Below are positions 47,802 through 58,817 of a DNA stretch of 64,000 nt, one piece after another. The notes under the pieces were generated by a model. The model did no database searches and was not told where the DNA came from. It saw only the letters and a list, made by a program, of their open reading frames with translations. The position numbers and the translations under genes were made by a program. Within the stretch, counting starts at the first letter, position 1. Every line of letters starts with the position of its first letter. Source of the stretch: Diogma glabrata (Eukaryota; Arthropoda; Insecta; Diptera; Cylindrotomidae); NCBI GenBank assembly GCA_963693315.1, contig OY856188.1, positions 148,941,197 to 149,005,196 on the forward strand, written 5' to 3'.

Positions 47802-49272
47802 TGATTTTATTTTTCTTAAATAAAATATGTTGTGCAATAGGAATTACAATATGTATCAAAACAACAAATAAAAACTTTTAACATCACGGTCACCGCAACC
47901 CCATGCGTTCAACGGTGTTGATGGACGCTAATTTTTATTGTTTGTTTTCTTTTTTTTGAATTGATAACTGAACAATAAATCCAATAATTTAATAAAATAT
48001 GACAGACCCCAATATTTCATTATAGGATAAAAAAAGATCTCACTGCTATTGCCAGTGTTGTATGATATCTCACGTTAACTCGTATGTCAACAGATAGAAT
48101 TATTTACTTACAAATTAACTATGACCATTGATACAGCTACGCATTTTGTATCTAGCTAATAACGATCTATTGCTTAAAATCAACTGATTTACATAGACAA
48201 TCTCTTACATCCCTTTTCTGATTTACATCAACATGTATTTACAAAATCTTAATAAGTGGTATACCAGAAGGTTTAATTAAAAGAAATTTTTCGAAATTTT
48301 TTTTTTTGGAAATTTTTATTTCAAAAACCGTGTAAAGTCGAAAACGTGTTAAATGAGTGCCGTGTTAAGCGGGGGATAGGTGTATATAAAATATTTTATT
48401 TTTTTCTATCCGTAAAACAAATACGAAAATAGGTTAAATTTTACATACAACTTTGTTTGGGAAATTTTGGCAATATTTATGTTTCTTTTTTGAGCGACTT
48501 AAAAATAATAGTTTATATATTACGCTTTATATATAGTCAATAATACTTTATAATCAAGTTAAAATTGTTCAATTGTGGTAAAATGAGAAATTTCATAGAT
48601 AACTTTTAAAATTATTCACGTTGTGTTTTGTATGGAATCCCATATAAAATTTTTGTGATTTTTTCGCTTATCCCCTTTTGCAGGGCCATTGCGGTAAACA
48701 CTGGAACAGAAAAATCGTTCTATAGGGCGATTTTTCTGTTCTGGTGTTTACCGCAATGGTGCTGCAAAAGGGGGATAAGAGAAAAAGTTCAAAAACTTTT
48801 ATATGGGATTTCATACAAAACACAACTTGAATAATTTTAAAAATTATCTATGAAATTTCTCATTTTACCACAATTGAACAATCTTAATTTGCTTACGGAG
48901 TATTATTGACTATATTTTAAGCGTAATATATAAAATATTATTCTTAAGTCGCTCAAAAAAGAAACATAAAAATTGCCAAAATTTCCCATACAAAGTTGTA
49001 TGAAAAATTTACCCTATTTTCGTATTTGTTTTACGGACAGAAGAAAAGAAAATATTTTATATATTATGCTTAATATATTGTCAATAATACTTCATAAACA
49101 AATTTAAATTATTTAATTGTAGTAAAATGAGAAATTTCATAGATAACTTTTAAAATTATTCAAATTGTGTTTTGTATGGAATTCCATATAAAATTTTTGT
49201 GATTTTTTCTCTTATCCCCTTTTTGCAGCGCCATTGCGGTAAACACCGGAACAGAAAAATCGCCCTATTATA

Positions 49273-49375
49273 GCATTTTTACCAGTGTAAAATAATGTTA
49301 TTATTGTGTTCGCCTACAGATGGATTAATAACAGGCGAACACAATAATAACATTATTTTACACTGGTAAAAATGC
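49273..49375. repeat. Perfect 43-bp hairpin
   Basis: Arms 49273-49315 and 49333-49375 are exact inverses (outer end GCATTTTTACCAGTGTAAAA, inner end TTGTGTTCGCCT) with a 17-base loop. It adjoins the palindromic MITE pair inside the 45851-50670 element. Confidence 0.95.
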
Positions 49376-49430
49376 GATCTTGTTTATTTTTTACACAGTC
49401 AAATTTAGATATGTCGTTTTTTAAGTTTTT

Positions 49431-50600
49431 GGTAGATGAATTTGACAATATGAATAATGAAAATAGTTTATATGTTTTCTCTAAAAACTTTTACAGATAT
49501 TACAGATATTTTTTTTACCGACTGGAAGTCATCGTTTAAAGTATAAATGTAAAAAATTGTAGGTAAAGTTTCAATTGAAAACAAATAAAAATAAATTTTT
49601 CAATAAAATTTATTTATTTATTTAATAAATTTTTTTGTTTTTTGCGGAAAGAATTCAGAGAATATATTTTATATCTGACAGTTAATTATCGGAGGAAAAA
49701 ATTATACGATATATCTGATACAAATTTTATTTTATCGCTCCGATTTCTCCGATATAGAAAAAAACACACTCATTATTAGTTTAATTAATTAATTACACAC
49801 AATTGATAAAATGATTAGTTTCGATTCGATTCGATCAAAATATTCAAAATATTCAATCCTTTCAAAATACTGCGATATTGACAGAAATAAACACAGCAAC
49901 CGAAACAACAACAGAAACAGTAAATCAAATTCAATCTCAAATATTCAATTCTTTAAATAACCACCACCTGTAGACGACCACCAAAACTTATTTACTTTCA
50001 GTCCTAGTGAATGAAAACATTTTCAGTCACTACTTAGAAAAAGTTTCCCTTTCACATAGGTTTTACTATATATTAAAATGACATTTTCGTAGCTTGAAGT
50101 AGAAAAAATCATTAGTTATTTAGTATTAATATTATATTATGTAATCGATTATATCTAAATTAGTGGTATATAAATTGTATATAAATTATACTGTAAAAGT
50201 AAATGAAGCGACAAAATGGCGACAACACATTATAGAGCAATTGTTGTAGCTTGTACAATAAGAAAATGCGCTAAGATTTGAAAAAAAAAATGTGAATCGA
50301 AAATACGTAAAGAAAACGTAAAATTTTGACATTAAAATCTTGAAAATATGTATTTAATCATTTTATACCTAATATAATATATCTATTATTATGATTTTAA
50401 TCTGAAAATCAATTAATGTGATAATCGGTTTTAAACCGGTTGAATTTGCAGATGAAATCATCTGACAATTTTCTAGTAGGTAATTAGTAAACCAAATAAT
50501 TTTTCAAAAAGTCAGTTGTTATCAGCTAACTTTTCTTGCAGTTTTTATATCTATCTCGCGCATGCTATCCCTCTTTTTCTCATACAAAATATTTTTCATC
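49431..50600. other. No gene seen
   Basis: AT-rich interior of the 4.8-kb TIR element. No transposase motif on either strand. Confidence 0.45.
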
Positions 50601-50947
50601 AACTTTTCAGATTATGGTTACTGCAAAATTGATTATGGGAGCTGAATTTAATTTGTGTGTAATAGCACCATTAAACCTTTCGTAGACCCTAGGCACATTA
50701 CAAAATATATTATGAAAAAGAAATTAGTACACCAGAATTATTTTCTGAACAGTGTAATTTGGATTTTCAACATTGTGATTTGAATTTTCAATTGTCTCGG
50801 AATAGTTGATTACGCAGAGCGCTGTTATATTTAAGTTTGCATAATTTGTGTTTTTTTATGAATACGAATAACTATATGTGCATTATTCAAACAGATCTCA
50901 GCGTGAGAGTTTTCCAATTTTCCAACTTTCATCATTCGAGATTTAAT

Positions 50948-51985
50948 TACTTCGGTCTGAAAGACCTAAGTATTACATTCTCGAGCCAAAAGTGAAATTC
51001 TTTCCTCCACTTTTTTTGGAATTTCTAGACGTTTAAGTACCTACTGATTCTAAAAAAGCAAACAAAAATGTATGTCTGTCTGCCAGCTGGCCGTCACAAA
51101 CGACGAAATCTAGGAAACGGCTCGAAGGATTTAAAAAATTTTTATTTCTAAAAGTAGTTATACTCAATGTTAAGAGCCGAAAGGACGGTGTGTTCGATAA
51201 CTGTAGTCTGTACCGGAAGTCAAAAAAATCGTCCAGTGTGTCAAAACAAGGAAATTTGCATACATTTTGCTTAAAAACTTTCATTTTAAAAGATAACGAC
51301 TACGAGTAGCAACATTGAATTTGGAGAAATCTTGATCTTGATCTTGTCCGGATCGGTATGTGAGACCAAAAACTAGATTATTGCATTATAAGTTTGTCAA
51401 AAAAATGTTATCAAATGTGTCAAAAGAATGATTTTCATTTTGTTTTTATCCAAATTTTTTGGAAAAAAATAAAATTAATTATTTGTATCGCATGCAATGC
51501 AATGCAACTGAACATGTAATTGGGCATGGAAATTTTTGTTTTTTTTATAATTTTTGGAATTTTGAAAAAAGTTTGCATTTTTAATTTTGTTAAAATTTTT
51601 GCAAAATTTATAGAATTTTGAAAAAAATTTAAATTTTTGATTTTGTAAGAATTTTTGGAATATGTTTAGAATTTTGAAAAATTTAAATATTTTGATTTCA
51701 TTACAATTTTTGGAATATTTTTGGAATTTTGGAAAAATTTGTAATTTTGATTTTGTTATAATTTTTACAATATTTTAAGAATTTTTGAAAAAGTTTTTAT
51801 TTTGTATTGATGTTTCGCGTTAGTTTTGTAATAAGTTTCTAAACAGAGATAAAATATACTTCTACTTTTACGTAAAGTTTTATGTTTGATATACATCGCT
51901 GCTCAAAACAAAAACAATGTCCTCATAAAAGTTTTTTGCCGAAAACTATATCAAAATCTTTAACCCAGAGTGAAGTGTTGATATC
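50948..51985 (-). mobile_element. Family X repeat with both ends (X7)
   Basis: Starts ATTACTTCGGTCTGAAAGAC and ends at the inverse-type end AGAGTGAAGTGTTGATATCT. Contains GTATGTCTGTCTGCC, one GTGTCAAAAGAATG unit and the degenerate A/T repeats (51540-51800). At about 1.04 kb it is much shorter than X1. Confidence 0.75.
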
Positions 51986-51989
51986 TCAG

Positions 51990-53010
51990 ATGGAAAATGG
52001 CTAGTGTATAGCCAGTTCCAAAAAAGGTGCTGAACCGGATCCTACAAATTACAAACTCATATCAATCTTGTCGGTTGTTGCTAAAGTATTTGAGAAAAAC
52101 ATCCATTCTATAATTTTTAGGAAAATCATTAATTTCTTAACATCACTATTTGTGAATTATGAAGGATAGAAGTCACAAAATGTGATTCACAGATGTTAAG
52201 AAATTATTGATTTTCCTAAGAATACAACCCAAAATTATCCCGTTAACTACTTTACAATTGTAATTTTGTCTTAATTGAAGAAAATTTAACTGTAGTAAAT
52301 TAATTGTAATATTATGCGCTGCTTAAGTCGTCAAAAATTAAAAAATTTGCGTTTCAAATTAAAAAGTGTAGAACTGTAGCCTTTCAGCGTGATTTTTTTA
52401 ATCAAAAACACTCCTACTCTGGGAATTCCATGCCGGGGTGGGATTTTCCTGATAATTTTAATCCTTTAAATTTTAAAATCCACGTTCATAAATTCCTAAA
52501 GGAAAAATAATTTAGAATCAAAATCCTAGTTGGCATGGTATCTTCGGATATTCAGAGACGTTAATTTATAACTTGTTATTATTAACACTAAACATGCCTA
52601 ACTTCCTATAAAAAAAAAAATTGGTGAGACTTTCAGTTCTGTTCTAGATATAGCCCAAGCATTCGACACAGTATATGCAAATTGAGATGTTACGACTTGG
52701 GCTAGCAACTGTTTTCCTGGTTTTAGAGCTTTAAGTTTGAGCGTAAATATCAAGTCAATGTCGACGGTTTCTCATCAGATATCTTTTCAACTAATGCAGC
52801 AGTTATTCAAGAAGAAAATTCTTGAAGAAAAAATAATCTTGAAGAGAAAGAATCTGCAAGACTTCTAGGAATTGAGATTGAAAATAATATGAAATGGAGT
52901 TCTAATATTTTTAGCCTAGCTAAGAACGTTGCTCAAAAATGAATAATTTTGGGCTGGTGTCTTGCCGTAAGGTTTTTAATAGCAAACAGCTTCTTTTAAT
53001 ATAAGGTGAT
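51990..53010 (+). pseudogene. Jockey-like LINE fragments, one inserted in another
   Basis: 52000-52120 reads KMASV, PVPKKG, EPDPTNYKLISILSVVAKVF, EKNI, as in the 7377-8935 copy. 52375-52620 is a LINE 3' end (FQRDFFNQKHSYSGNSMPGW, NPLNFKIHVHKFLKE) with an 11-A tail at 52610-52620. 52620-53010 returns to the RT (GETFSSVLDIAQAFDTVYAN, ARLLGIEIENNMKWSSNIFS, LAKNVAQK, LAVRFLIANS). The tail-bearing piece interrupts the older copy. Inverted arms AGGAAAATCATTAATTTCTT and mirror lie at about 52118-52222. Confidence 0.7.
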
Positions 53011-53219
53011 AGATTATTTTCAAATCAAAAGATGACTTATTTTTGTAAAAACATACATTTTCTGCCCAACAATCTAATTAAATAAAAATTTCGTATAAAT
53101 TGAAAATTTTGTAACAAAACTAAAATGTATTATAAAATTATTGAGTGTTAAAATATTCAAAATAATATGAAAAACTTGTGAGTAGTTAAAATCAAATAAC
53201 TATGGATGAATAATAAGAA
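53011..53219. other. AT-rich spacer
   Basis: Nothing recognisable between the LINE debris and the left inverted repeat of the recombinase element. Confidence 0.4.
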
Positions 53220-54787
53220 TTTTCTGCACTCGAGTACCAAAATACGACATATATCGAAACTCGATTGAGTGCGAAAAAGTAAGTTATTTCCGCACTGATT
53301 TTACATTTCAGCACTGCTTTTTCATTTCCGCACTGCTTTTTCATTTCCGCACTGCTGCCAATTTAAAAGACGAAACGGTGCGTTTGTGTTGGTAAACATT
53401 TTTATAAATAAAGTAGAAATGAATGAAAACATTACTTTTGACCAAAGTAGAAAGAGCAATTCTGCAAGTTATTGAATGAATATCCTCCAGGAATCTGTGG
53501 TTGTGGCAAAGGCTCTCCAACCACTTTCAAGTTTGTTCGGCTTGTTTGACTCGAAATTATTGTAATAGTTGTACCGGCTGAAACATTGCCATTTTCAATG
53601 ATTGATTCACTGGATGTGGTTGATGAGGTCGTTGAAACGTTATCAGCTCTAACAATTTTCGAACCCATGATGCTGTCACCAATTTTACGTTTATTGTTAT
53701 TCGCTCATTCGTTGAATGTATTTTTCTGTAACCTTATCAGACTCCCAACCAGCATTTTGCTTAATTTTAGTTGAATTCACACCCGAATCTGCCAACAAGG
53801 ATGCAGACGATCGACGGAAGCAATGACCAGTGTACTCACCCGGTGACGAAAGATTCAAGAAAATTGCAATTGTTTTCGGAAAGCCTCCAATCGTGTTAAT
53901 GCCGATCGGCTGTTTGATGCATTTGCCCTTACGAAAACCCAAAAAGAATATGTCGGTGATAACGCCATGAGGACGTAGTCCTGAATCCATCTTGAAAATG
54001 TCAACCAAATTTACTTCCCGATCACTTCCTTCGTTGATGACAAATTGTCGAATGATTTTGGTTTTCGTTTTCGGTACGGTAATTTTAATACCATTGTCCA
54101 TGTATTCGACATCCTTTACGTTCAAATTCAACAATTCGCTTCGTCGACAAGCACTATAGACACCGACAATAAGGGCCACCTTCAGCAAATTTTGCCTTCG
54201 TAGCCAAATAAACATCGTCGGGAGCGTCCTTCAGGAATTTGTAGATTTCTTCAATGGTGAAGATTCTTGATTTCTTCGCAAAATAATTGTCATTTTTACG
54301 CTTCAAAAGAGCTCCCAAATTGTTGAATTTTGAGATATCGATGTTGTCCTTCACGTTCAACGTGGATTTTAACATTGAGTAAATGCTCCATGTAGTTGAC
54401 GATTGGAATTGTTTCATCTCGGTATCGAAATAAGCTCTTTAATTTTTTTTTTCACTGCACCATTGTTTGAACGCTCGATACGTTTTTTCGTATTATTCTT
54501 TGGATATTACAGGCAATAAACCTTGCATAGCTCTTTCTGCTGCTCCTTCCAAATCGAAATCCTCCCCTGAGCTCATTTTTACAGTTTCTCAATAACATGC
54601 ACGCGAAATGAAAACACGTTTGCAGTATGGGTACAATAAGAACAAATGACGTTTTTTTCTTGCATATAATCCAACTTGCATATTGTCAAGGCATTGTTGA
54701 TCGATCAATACTTCGCGTAGTTTTTTTGTAGTGATTTTTTGTAATTTTTTTTATGTTTAGTCTATTGTGGTACTCAAGTGCAGAAAA
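53220..54787 (-). mobile_element. Tyrosine-recombinase element with 19-bp inverted ends (Crypton-like copy 2)
   Basis: TTTTCTGCACTCGAGTACC (53220-53238) and the inverse of GGTACTCAAGTGCAGAAAA (54769-54787) match at 18 of 19. Inside the left end, ACTCGATTGAGTGCGAAAA (53258-53276) mirrors the terminus again, giving a local hairpin. Three copies of CATTTCCGCACTGC-type repeats follow (53305-53365). The recombinase gene fills most of the rest. Cryptons are described as lacking TIRs, so the arrangement is unusual if these are real ends. Confidence 0.55.
53432..54576 (-). pseudogene. Crypton-like tyrosine recombinase, copy 2
   Basis: ATG at 54576: MSSGEDFDLEGAAERAMQGL, LP, then YEKTYRAFKQW, a stop, and FQSSTTWSIYSMLKSTLNVK. 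The core holds VGVYSACRRSELLNLNVKDV (first catalytic Arg), FRKGKCIKQPIGINTIGGFP, then GEYTGHCFRRSSASLLADSG with the His-x-x-Arg box, AGWESDKVTEKYIQ with Trp and the catalytic Tyr. All core residues are present in the open stretch 53697-54215. Frameshifts near 54190 and 53695 break it. The C-terminal tail (53432-53668) is Ser/Thr-rich and ends FNNLQNCSFYFG. No intron at the site used in copy 1. Crypton-like by domain; a domesticated origin is not excluded. Confidence 0.8.
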
Positions 54788-54959
54788 CGTTGTGTGCAAT
54801 TCGTTTTGAAATTAATTTTTTTCAGCACACGTCCTAATTTTCTTAAAACTTAGGACTATTGCTGAAAAAATCTTCTTTTCAAAACTTGTAGCACTATTTC
54901 AATTCTGAAACCGGTTTTGCATTTTTTTAATTAAACGTTAAGAATTTAATGAGAAAATT

Positions 54960-55075
54960 TTTTTATGTGTTTCGTGGCGGCATCGAGCCCCATTCGTCAG
55001 TAACACAAATTCAATACCTTGTGTTTTACACGCTTTTATCAACTGAGCCATTCGGTATAGTGTCTTGAGAATTCA
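54960..55075 (-). mobile_element. tRNA-derived SINE head
   Basis: The minus strand reads ATGGCTCAGTTGATAAAAGC (A box TGGCTCAGTTG), then GTTACTGACGA and GGGGCTCGATGCC (B-box-like), then CCACGAAACACATAAAAA. The CTGACGA...CGAAACAC order matches the array at 16251-18378, so the two are probably related subfamilies. Confidence 0.6.
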
Positions 55076-55137
55076 ATCGAAAAAACTCATTCAAAATATT
55101 TAATTCCGTAAAAATCGTGCATATTTTATTTTAATTA

Positions 55138-55785
55138 CACAGTTGAAAAAGTAACTGCAATATTTAAGGCAAGTCTTGCAATAGGAGCTATGCGTTGCAG
55201 GTTATTATTGAATTGTAAAGTAAATGTTGCATTAAACCTAATTTCAATGCATTTCTATAAAATTTAAAACAACTCTTGGATCATAATTTATTTCTATAGA
55301 ACAGCTAGAAATTTTAATGCACCTTGCTACAATTTAATGCATTAATGAAATTTCAAAATTCACTAGAGTATTATCCATTTTAGAAATATATAGTGAAAAT
55401 CGTTTCATGTATGTTTTAGTTATCGCTTCTCTGCTGAAAGTCTATAATAATAGTGATTAAGGTGGTATGTATGTTTTAATTTTTTATTTTAATTTGATTA
55501 ATTTAGGCAGGTGCGTAATAATCAAAGTAACTCGAAATTATGATGTAATTTGCATTAAAAAGTCATACTAAAAAAAATGTTGCGCGTATTTTATTTAATG
55601 CAAATAACAGACATTTTTAAACAACAAGCTTTTTTATTTTACTCCAAGTACTCTGTTAAATATTGATGCAAAAAGCATTAGTTTAACTTTATATAGCAAG
55701 CTTTGTGTTGTTTTGTAATGGAAACTTCCGTAGGACCTATATGTGTAGCAATTTGCATTACAAATGCAATTTTTTTTTAACTGTG
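55138..55785. mobile_element. MITE, CACAGTT type, TA target
   Basis: CACAGTTGAAAAA at the left and the inverse TTTTTTTTTAACTGTG at the right, flanked by TA on both sides. GCAAT/TGCATTA motifs recur inside. 648 bp, no coding capacity. Confidence 0.7.
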
Positions 55786-55929
55786 TATTCATGTCCATAT
55801 TTGTGGATATTTATAAAATTGTATTCAACCTCAATTTTCGGTTTACAATATTTCAAAAATAAAATCAACGTCACATTATTTATAAGAAAAAGGGCCAAAA
55901 CATGAATCAAAATATATCGAAAAAAATTG

Positions 55930-56395
55930 AAGTGCGTAATCTTTACACGCTGTTGAAGTTGTGGATGTTACTCACGTAGTTTAGTTGATAATGTGATGTT
56001 GAATCCAATTGAGTTGCGTCAATGCGGTGTAATAATGACAGGACGACCTTGATGAAATAACATTATCGTTGATAAGCCAACAATTCCAAATTCAGGATTC
56101 AAAGAATGATACTTTAGAGTCTACAGTAGTTATTCGTAGATCTGGGAACTGTCTGGCAATTGCATTAAAATGTGGTGCAACCATAGCGCTGCCAGGGCAT
56201 TATGTTGTATTAAACAAAATTAAAGCACAATTTCCTGATTGATTACGTTTCGTTGAGTCACCACGTGTTGATAAAACAGTTTAAACTTCTTTCCTTGAAT
56301 CAATTATTTGTAAGGTTCAATTTCCAGCATTTCCAACGTATTCAATTTGTATTTGCCCTTGCATTGGAATTTTACTTTTTCCTTATATATGGACC
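55930..56395 (+). pseudogene. Unrecognised protein-coding remnant
   Basis: The plus strand gives protein-like segments: DNVMLNPIELRQCGVIMTGR and P, frameshift, DLDEITLSLISQQFQIQDSK, NDTLESTVVIRRSGNCLAIA, LKCGATIALPGHYVVLNKIK, AQFPD, stop, LRFVESPRVDKTV, stop, TSFLESIICKVQFPAFPTYS, ICICPCIG. Composition is unlike the surrounding AT-rich translation and only three disruptions occur in about 130 codons. I cannot assign a family. Confidence 0.4.
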
Positions 56396-56614
56396 ACCAT
56401 CTATTTAATAATTAAAACATTCGTTCAGATATGGCGTTGTTTATTTTAAACTTTATTTCAATATATTGCCATATAGGCTAAACAAAACAATTTTACATAA
56501 TTGAAAAATACATTTCGACATGTGGCTTATGACATGTCAAAACCACAAGTAAAGTACATGAAAATCAAGATGGTGAACTACAATATTTTATTAAAGGCGC
56601 ATTCATTATTTCGC

Positions 56615-56700
56615 CCTCGAAGATGGAACGACATGAAAAATGATAGAGAGAAAAAGAAAGTTATGAGATAATGTGTTAAGAGAAAGAGTCACGTCGGGGT
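56615..56700. repeat. Fragment related to the LTR element interior
   Basis: CTCGAAGATGGAACGA and ATGTGTTAAGAGAAAGAGT resemble the stretch at 640-660 and 930-950 just inside the LTR of the first element. Confidence 0.45.
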
Positions 56701-56708
56701 CACAAAAC

Positions 56709-57112
56709 TTCTTTGGCTACTGTAGCAGGTATTACTAAAAATATTAAATATAAAATAAATATGTCATATTGAAATTTAGAGTAGCATATATATCTTGATA
56801 ATATAATTTACAACAATGTGTAATAAAAAGCCATATTTACATAAAGTTTTACAAAGTCTTACAACGTATTACAAATTAAATTTCACGATGAATACATGTT
56901 CACGTAATTCAACAACAAGATTTAGTATAACAATTGATGCAGTTTTCAAGAAATTCAACAAATTTTCAAAGTAAAGTTCATGTTTCAATTATGATAATAA
57001 TTGAATTGACTTTGTAATACATTATATAAATAATAAATATTGCTTTTTATTACACATGTGGTAAATTATATTATCAAGAAATGATACTCTAAATTGCCAC
57101 CGTAGCCAAAGA
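56709..57112. mobile_element. Fold-back MITE
   Basis: TTCTTTGGCTAC at the left mirrors GTAGCCAAAGAA at the right, and inner arms of about 60 bp (56777-56840, 57037-57095) share AGAGTA or AGAGTATCAT, CTTGATAATATAATTTAC and GTGTAATAAAAAGC. No clear target duplication. Confidence 0.65.
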
Positions 57113-57156
57113 AATTTAATTCAAACGCGTGCAAATATTACATGCACTCATTTTAG

Positions 57157-58302
57157 GGTTCCGTACTTTGAAAAAGTAAAAACTGTACCCTATTGGTAAG
57201 ACTTCGGTGTCCGTCCGAATTTCTACATAATCGATTTTCTCAAATGAAAGGCTATTTTTTTCTAGTCTAAATCAATTTTTTTGTAATTTTCGAAAGCACA
57301 GTTTTTGACTTATTTTAGATATAGTGAAAGTTTAGTTTTGTCCCCCCCACTTATCTTCGAACATTACAAAAGAAAAAATTTAAAAAAATTCACGGTTGTA
57401 GGAACTTGGCAAAAAAAAATGAAAACTTTTTTTTGGTCGTTATAATTTCAATTGTTCTTTGGAGCGGGTTGTGAGTATAAATTTTGAAAAAAATATATTT
57501 TTGACCTGGACAATGTGTCAAATGAACGGTGTCAAATGAACGGTGATTTTTTTTGCAGTTCAAAATAATTTTTTTGTCATGTTTGAAAACACGGTTTTCG
57601 ACTTATTCTTAAAAATGTGAAAATTTGTTTCTGTCCCCCCCATTTATCTTCGAACATTACCGAAGCGAAAAATTGAAAAAATTCACGGTTATAGGAAATG
57701 TTGTAAAGATTGTACGAAAACTATAGCGGTTAGCTCATTATTTCAAATATTCCTTAGAGGGGATTGAGAGAAGGAATTACGAAAATAAATTATTTTTGAC
57801 CTTGACAAGTGGGGTGTCATATGAAAGGATATTTTGTTTCTAGTCTGAAATTTTCAAAGTGACCATTTTCGATTTAAAATCGTGTTTTTTGAAGAGCTAT
57901 TCACGTAGAATTTTGAATTCTTTGATAAGGATCAATTTTGTTACTTTGCAGCAAATGTATAGTTTAGTAACTAATTCAATCTAGCGAAATTTAGAAAATA
58001 TTTTATAATATTAAGATTCTAAAATAGTCTTAAATAGATTATGGTTAGTCAGATGAACTCGGCATAAAAAAAACATTATTCCTTTATTATATAAAATACA
58101 TAAAAATACGGGTTTTCCAATTTTCTGAAAACTGCATTTTCACCCCATAAAAAATTATGGGACCCTCTCGAAAGTAACCCAAATAGAATACGGTTTAAAT
58201 CATCCAAATCGAACGAGCCGTTTTTGAGAAATCGGTTAACATACAGAAAAAAACCACCAATGACACAGAACCTCCTCTTTTTTTAAGTCGGTTAAAAAAC
58301 TA
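57157..58302 (+). repeat. Dispersed GGGTTCCGTACTTTG repeat (family W), copy 1
   Basis: Begins AGGGTTCCGTACTTTGAAAA, self-complementary with ACGGTACCCT-type sequence, and ends ACAGAACCTCC, TTTTTTTAAGTCGGTTAAAA. The interior has two ~286-bp units starting at TGTCCCCCC (57346, 57632) with CTTATCTTCGAACATTAC or a close variant and TTCACGGTTRTAGG. Repeats with this start and this tail are widespread in insects; I place them by memory of the pattern only. Confidence 0.6.
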
Positions 58303-58526
58303 AAATAATTCAAAATATAAATTTGAAAATTAACGAAACTCAAAATCTATCGCATACTTGCCGAACATAATATTCGTTTGCCTTTTTACTTCATTGTTGT
58401 TTGAATTTCTTCTTTATTTTATTTTATTTTATTTTTTTTTTTCAAAATGTTACTTCCGTTTAAAAAGATTTGATTTACTTGTCATGTCGCGCTTAAAAAA
58501 GTTTTACTTCAAAAAATAATTACGTA

Positions 58527-58756
58527 CACAAAAAAATTTTATGGTTAAATTGATCAAAAAGGACCATATTTTTAGATAACCATACTATGGTAATATGTTA
58601 ACTATACTTTATGGTTGCTACGAACCATACTATGGTGATAGATAATCGAATTTTATGGTTGTTATTATAGATACAGAGCCATACTATGATTATAATTGAC
58701 CACATTTTATGGTTCTCTAAAACATGATCAATTTAACCATAAAATTTTTTTGTGTG
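58527..58756. mobile_element. MITE with internal ACCATACTATGGT palindromes, TA target
   Basis: CACAAAAAAATTTTATGGTT then AAATTGATCA is mirrored at the right end with one CA added. TA flanks both sides. The 13-bp palindrome ACCATACTATGGT occurs twice, with related CATACTATGATT; ATTTTATGGTT or TTTATGGTT recurs about six times. Confidence 0.8.
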
Positions 58757-58817
58757 TACGCTCAAAAAAAAAACTAAGTAAATTGTACAAATTTTTTATA
58801 AATATACAGCTCACAAT

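Larger units (their letters stand above)
46461..48382 (-). mobile_element. Tigger-like (pogo) transposon, copy 2
   Basis: CACCTATCCCCCG ends flanked by TA, inverse orientation to copy 1 (23288-25076). 1922 bp. It carries a SINE fragment (46771-46900) that copy 1 lacks and a family Z tail (about 47810-48100) that copy 1 shares. Confidence 0.85.
46240..49265. repeat. Tandem pair of palindromic MITEs, first split by Tigger
   Basis: The block TTTTTCTGTTCCGGTGTTTA, CCGCAATGG, GGGGATAAGAG, CATACAAAACACAA occurs four times, alternating in direction: 46255-46440, 48550-48715 (inverse), 48720-48920, 49085-49262 (inverse). Each consecutive pair forms one ~545-bp palindromic unit. The second unit is uninterrupted and has AAGCATAATATATAAAA (inverse) where Tigger sits in the first. 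Confidence 0.8.
45851..50670. mobile_element. 4.8-kb TIR element, TTA target duplication, holding nested palindromes
   Basis: TGGTGCTATTACACACAAAT then TAAATTCAG is exactly mirrored at the right end; similarity continues for about 60-120 bp (CAGTAAC, AAAACTGCAAGAAAA). TTA flanks both ends. A second inner inverted pair (46198-46243, 49375-49430) shares CGACATATCTAAATTTGAC. No transposase is seen except that of the inserted Tigger. The TTA duplication hints at PIF/Harbinger. Confidence 0.8.
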
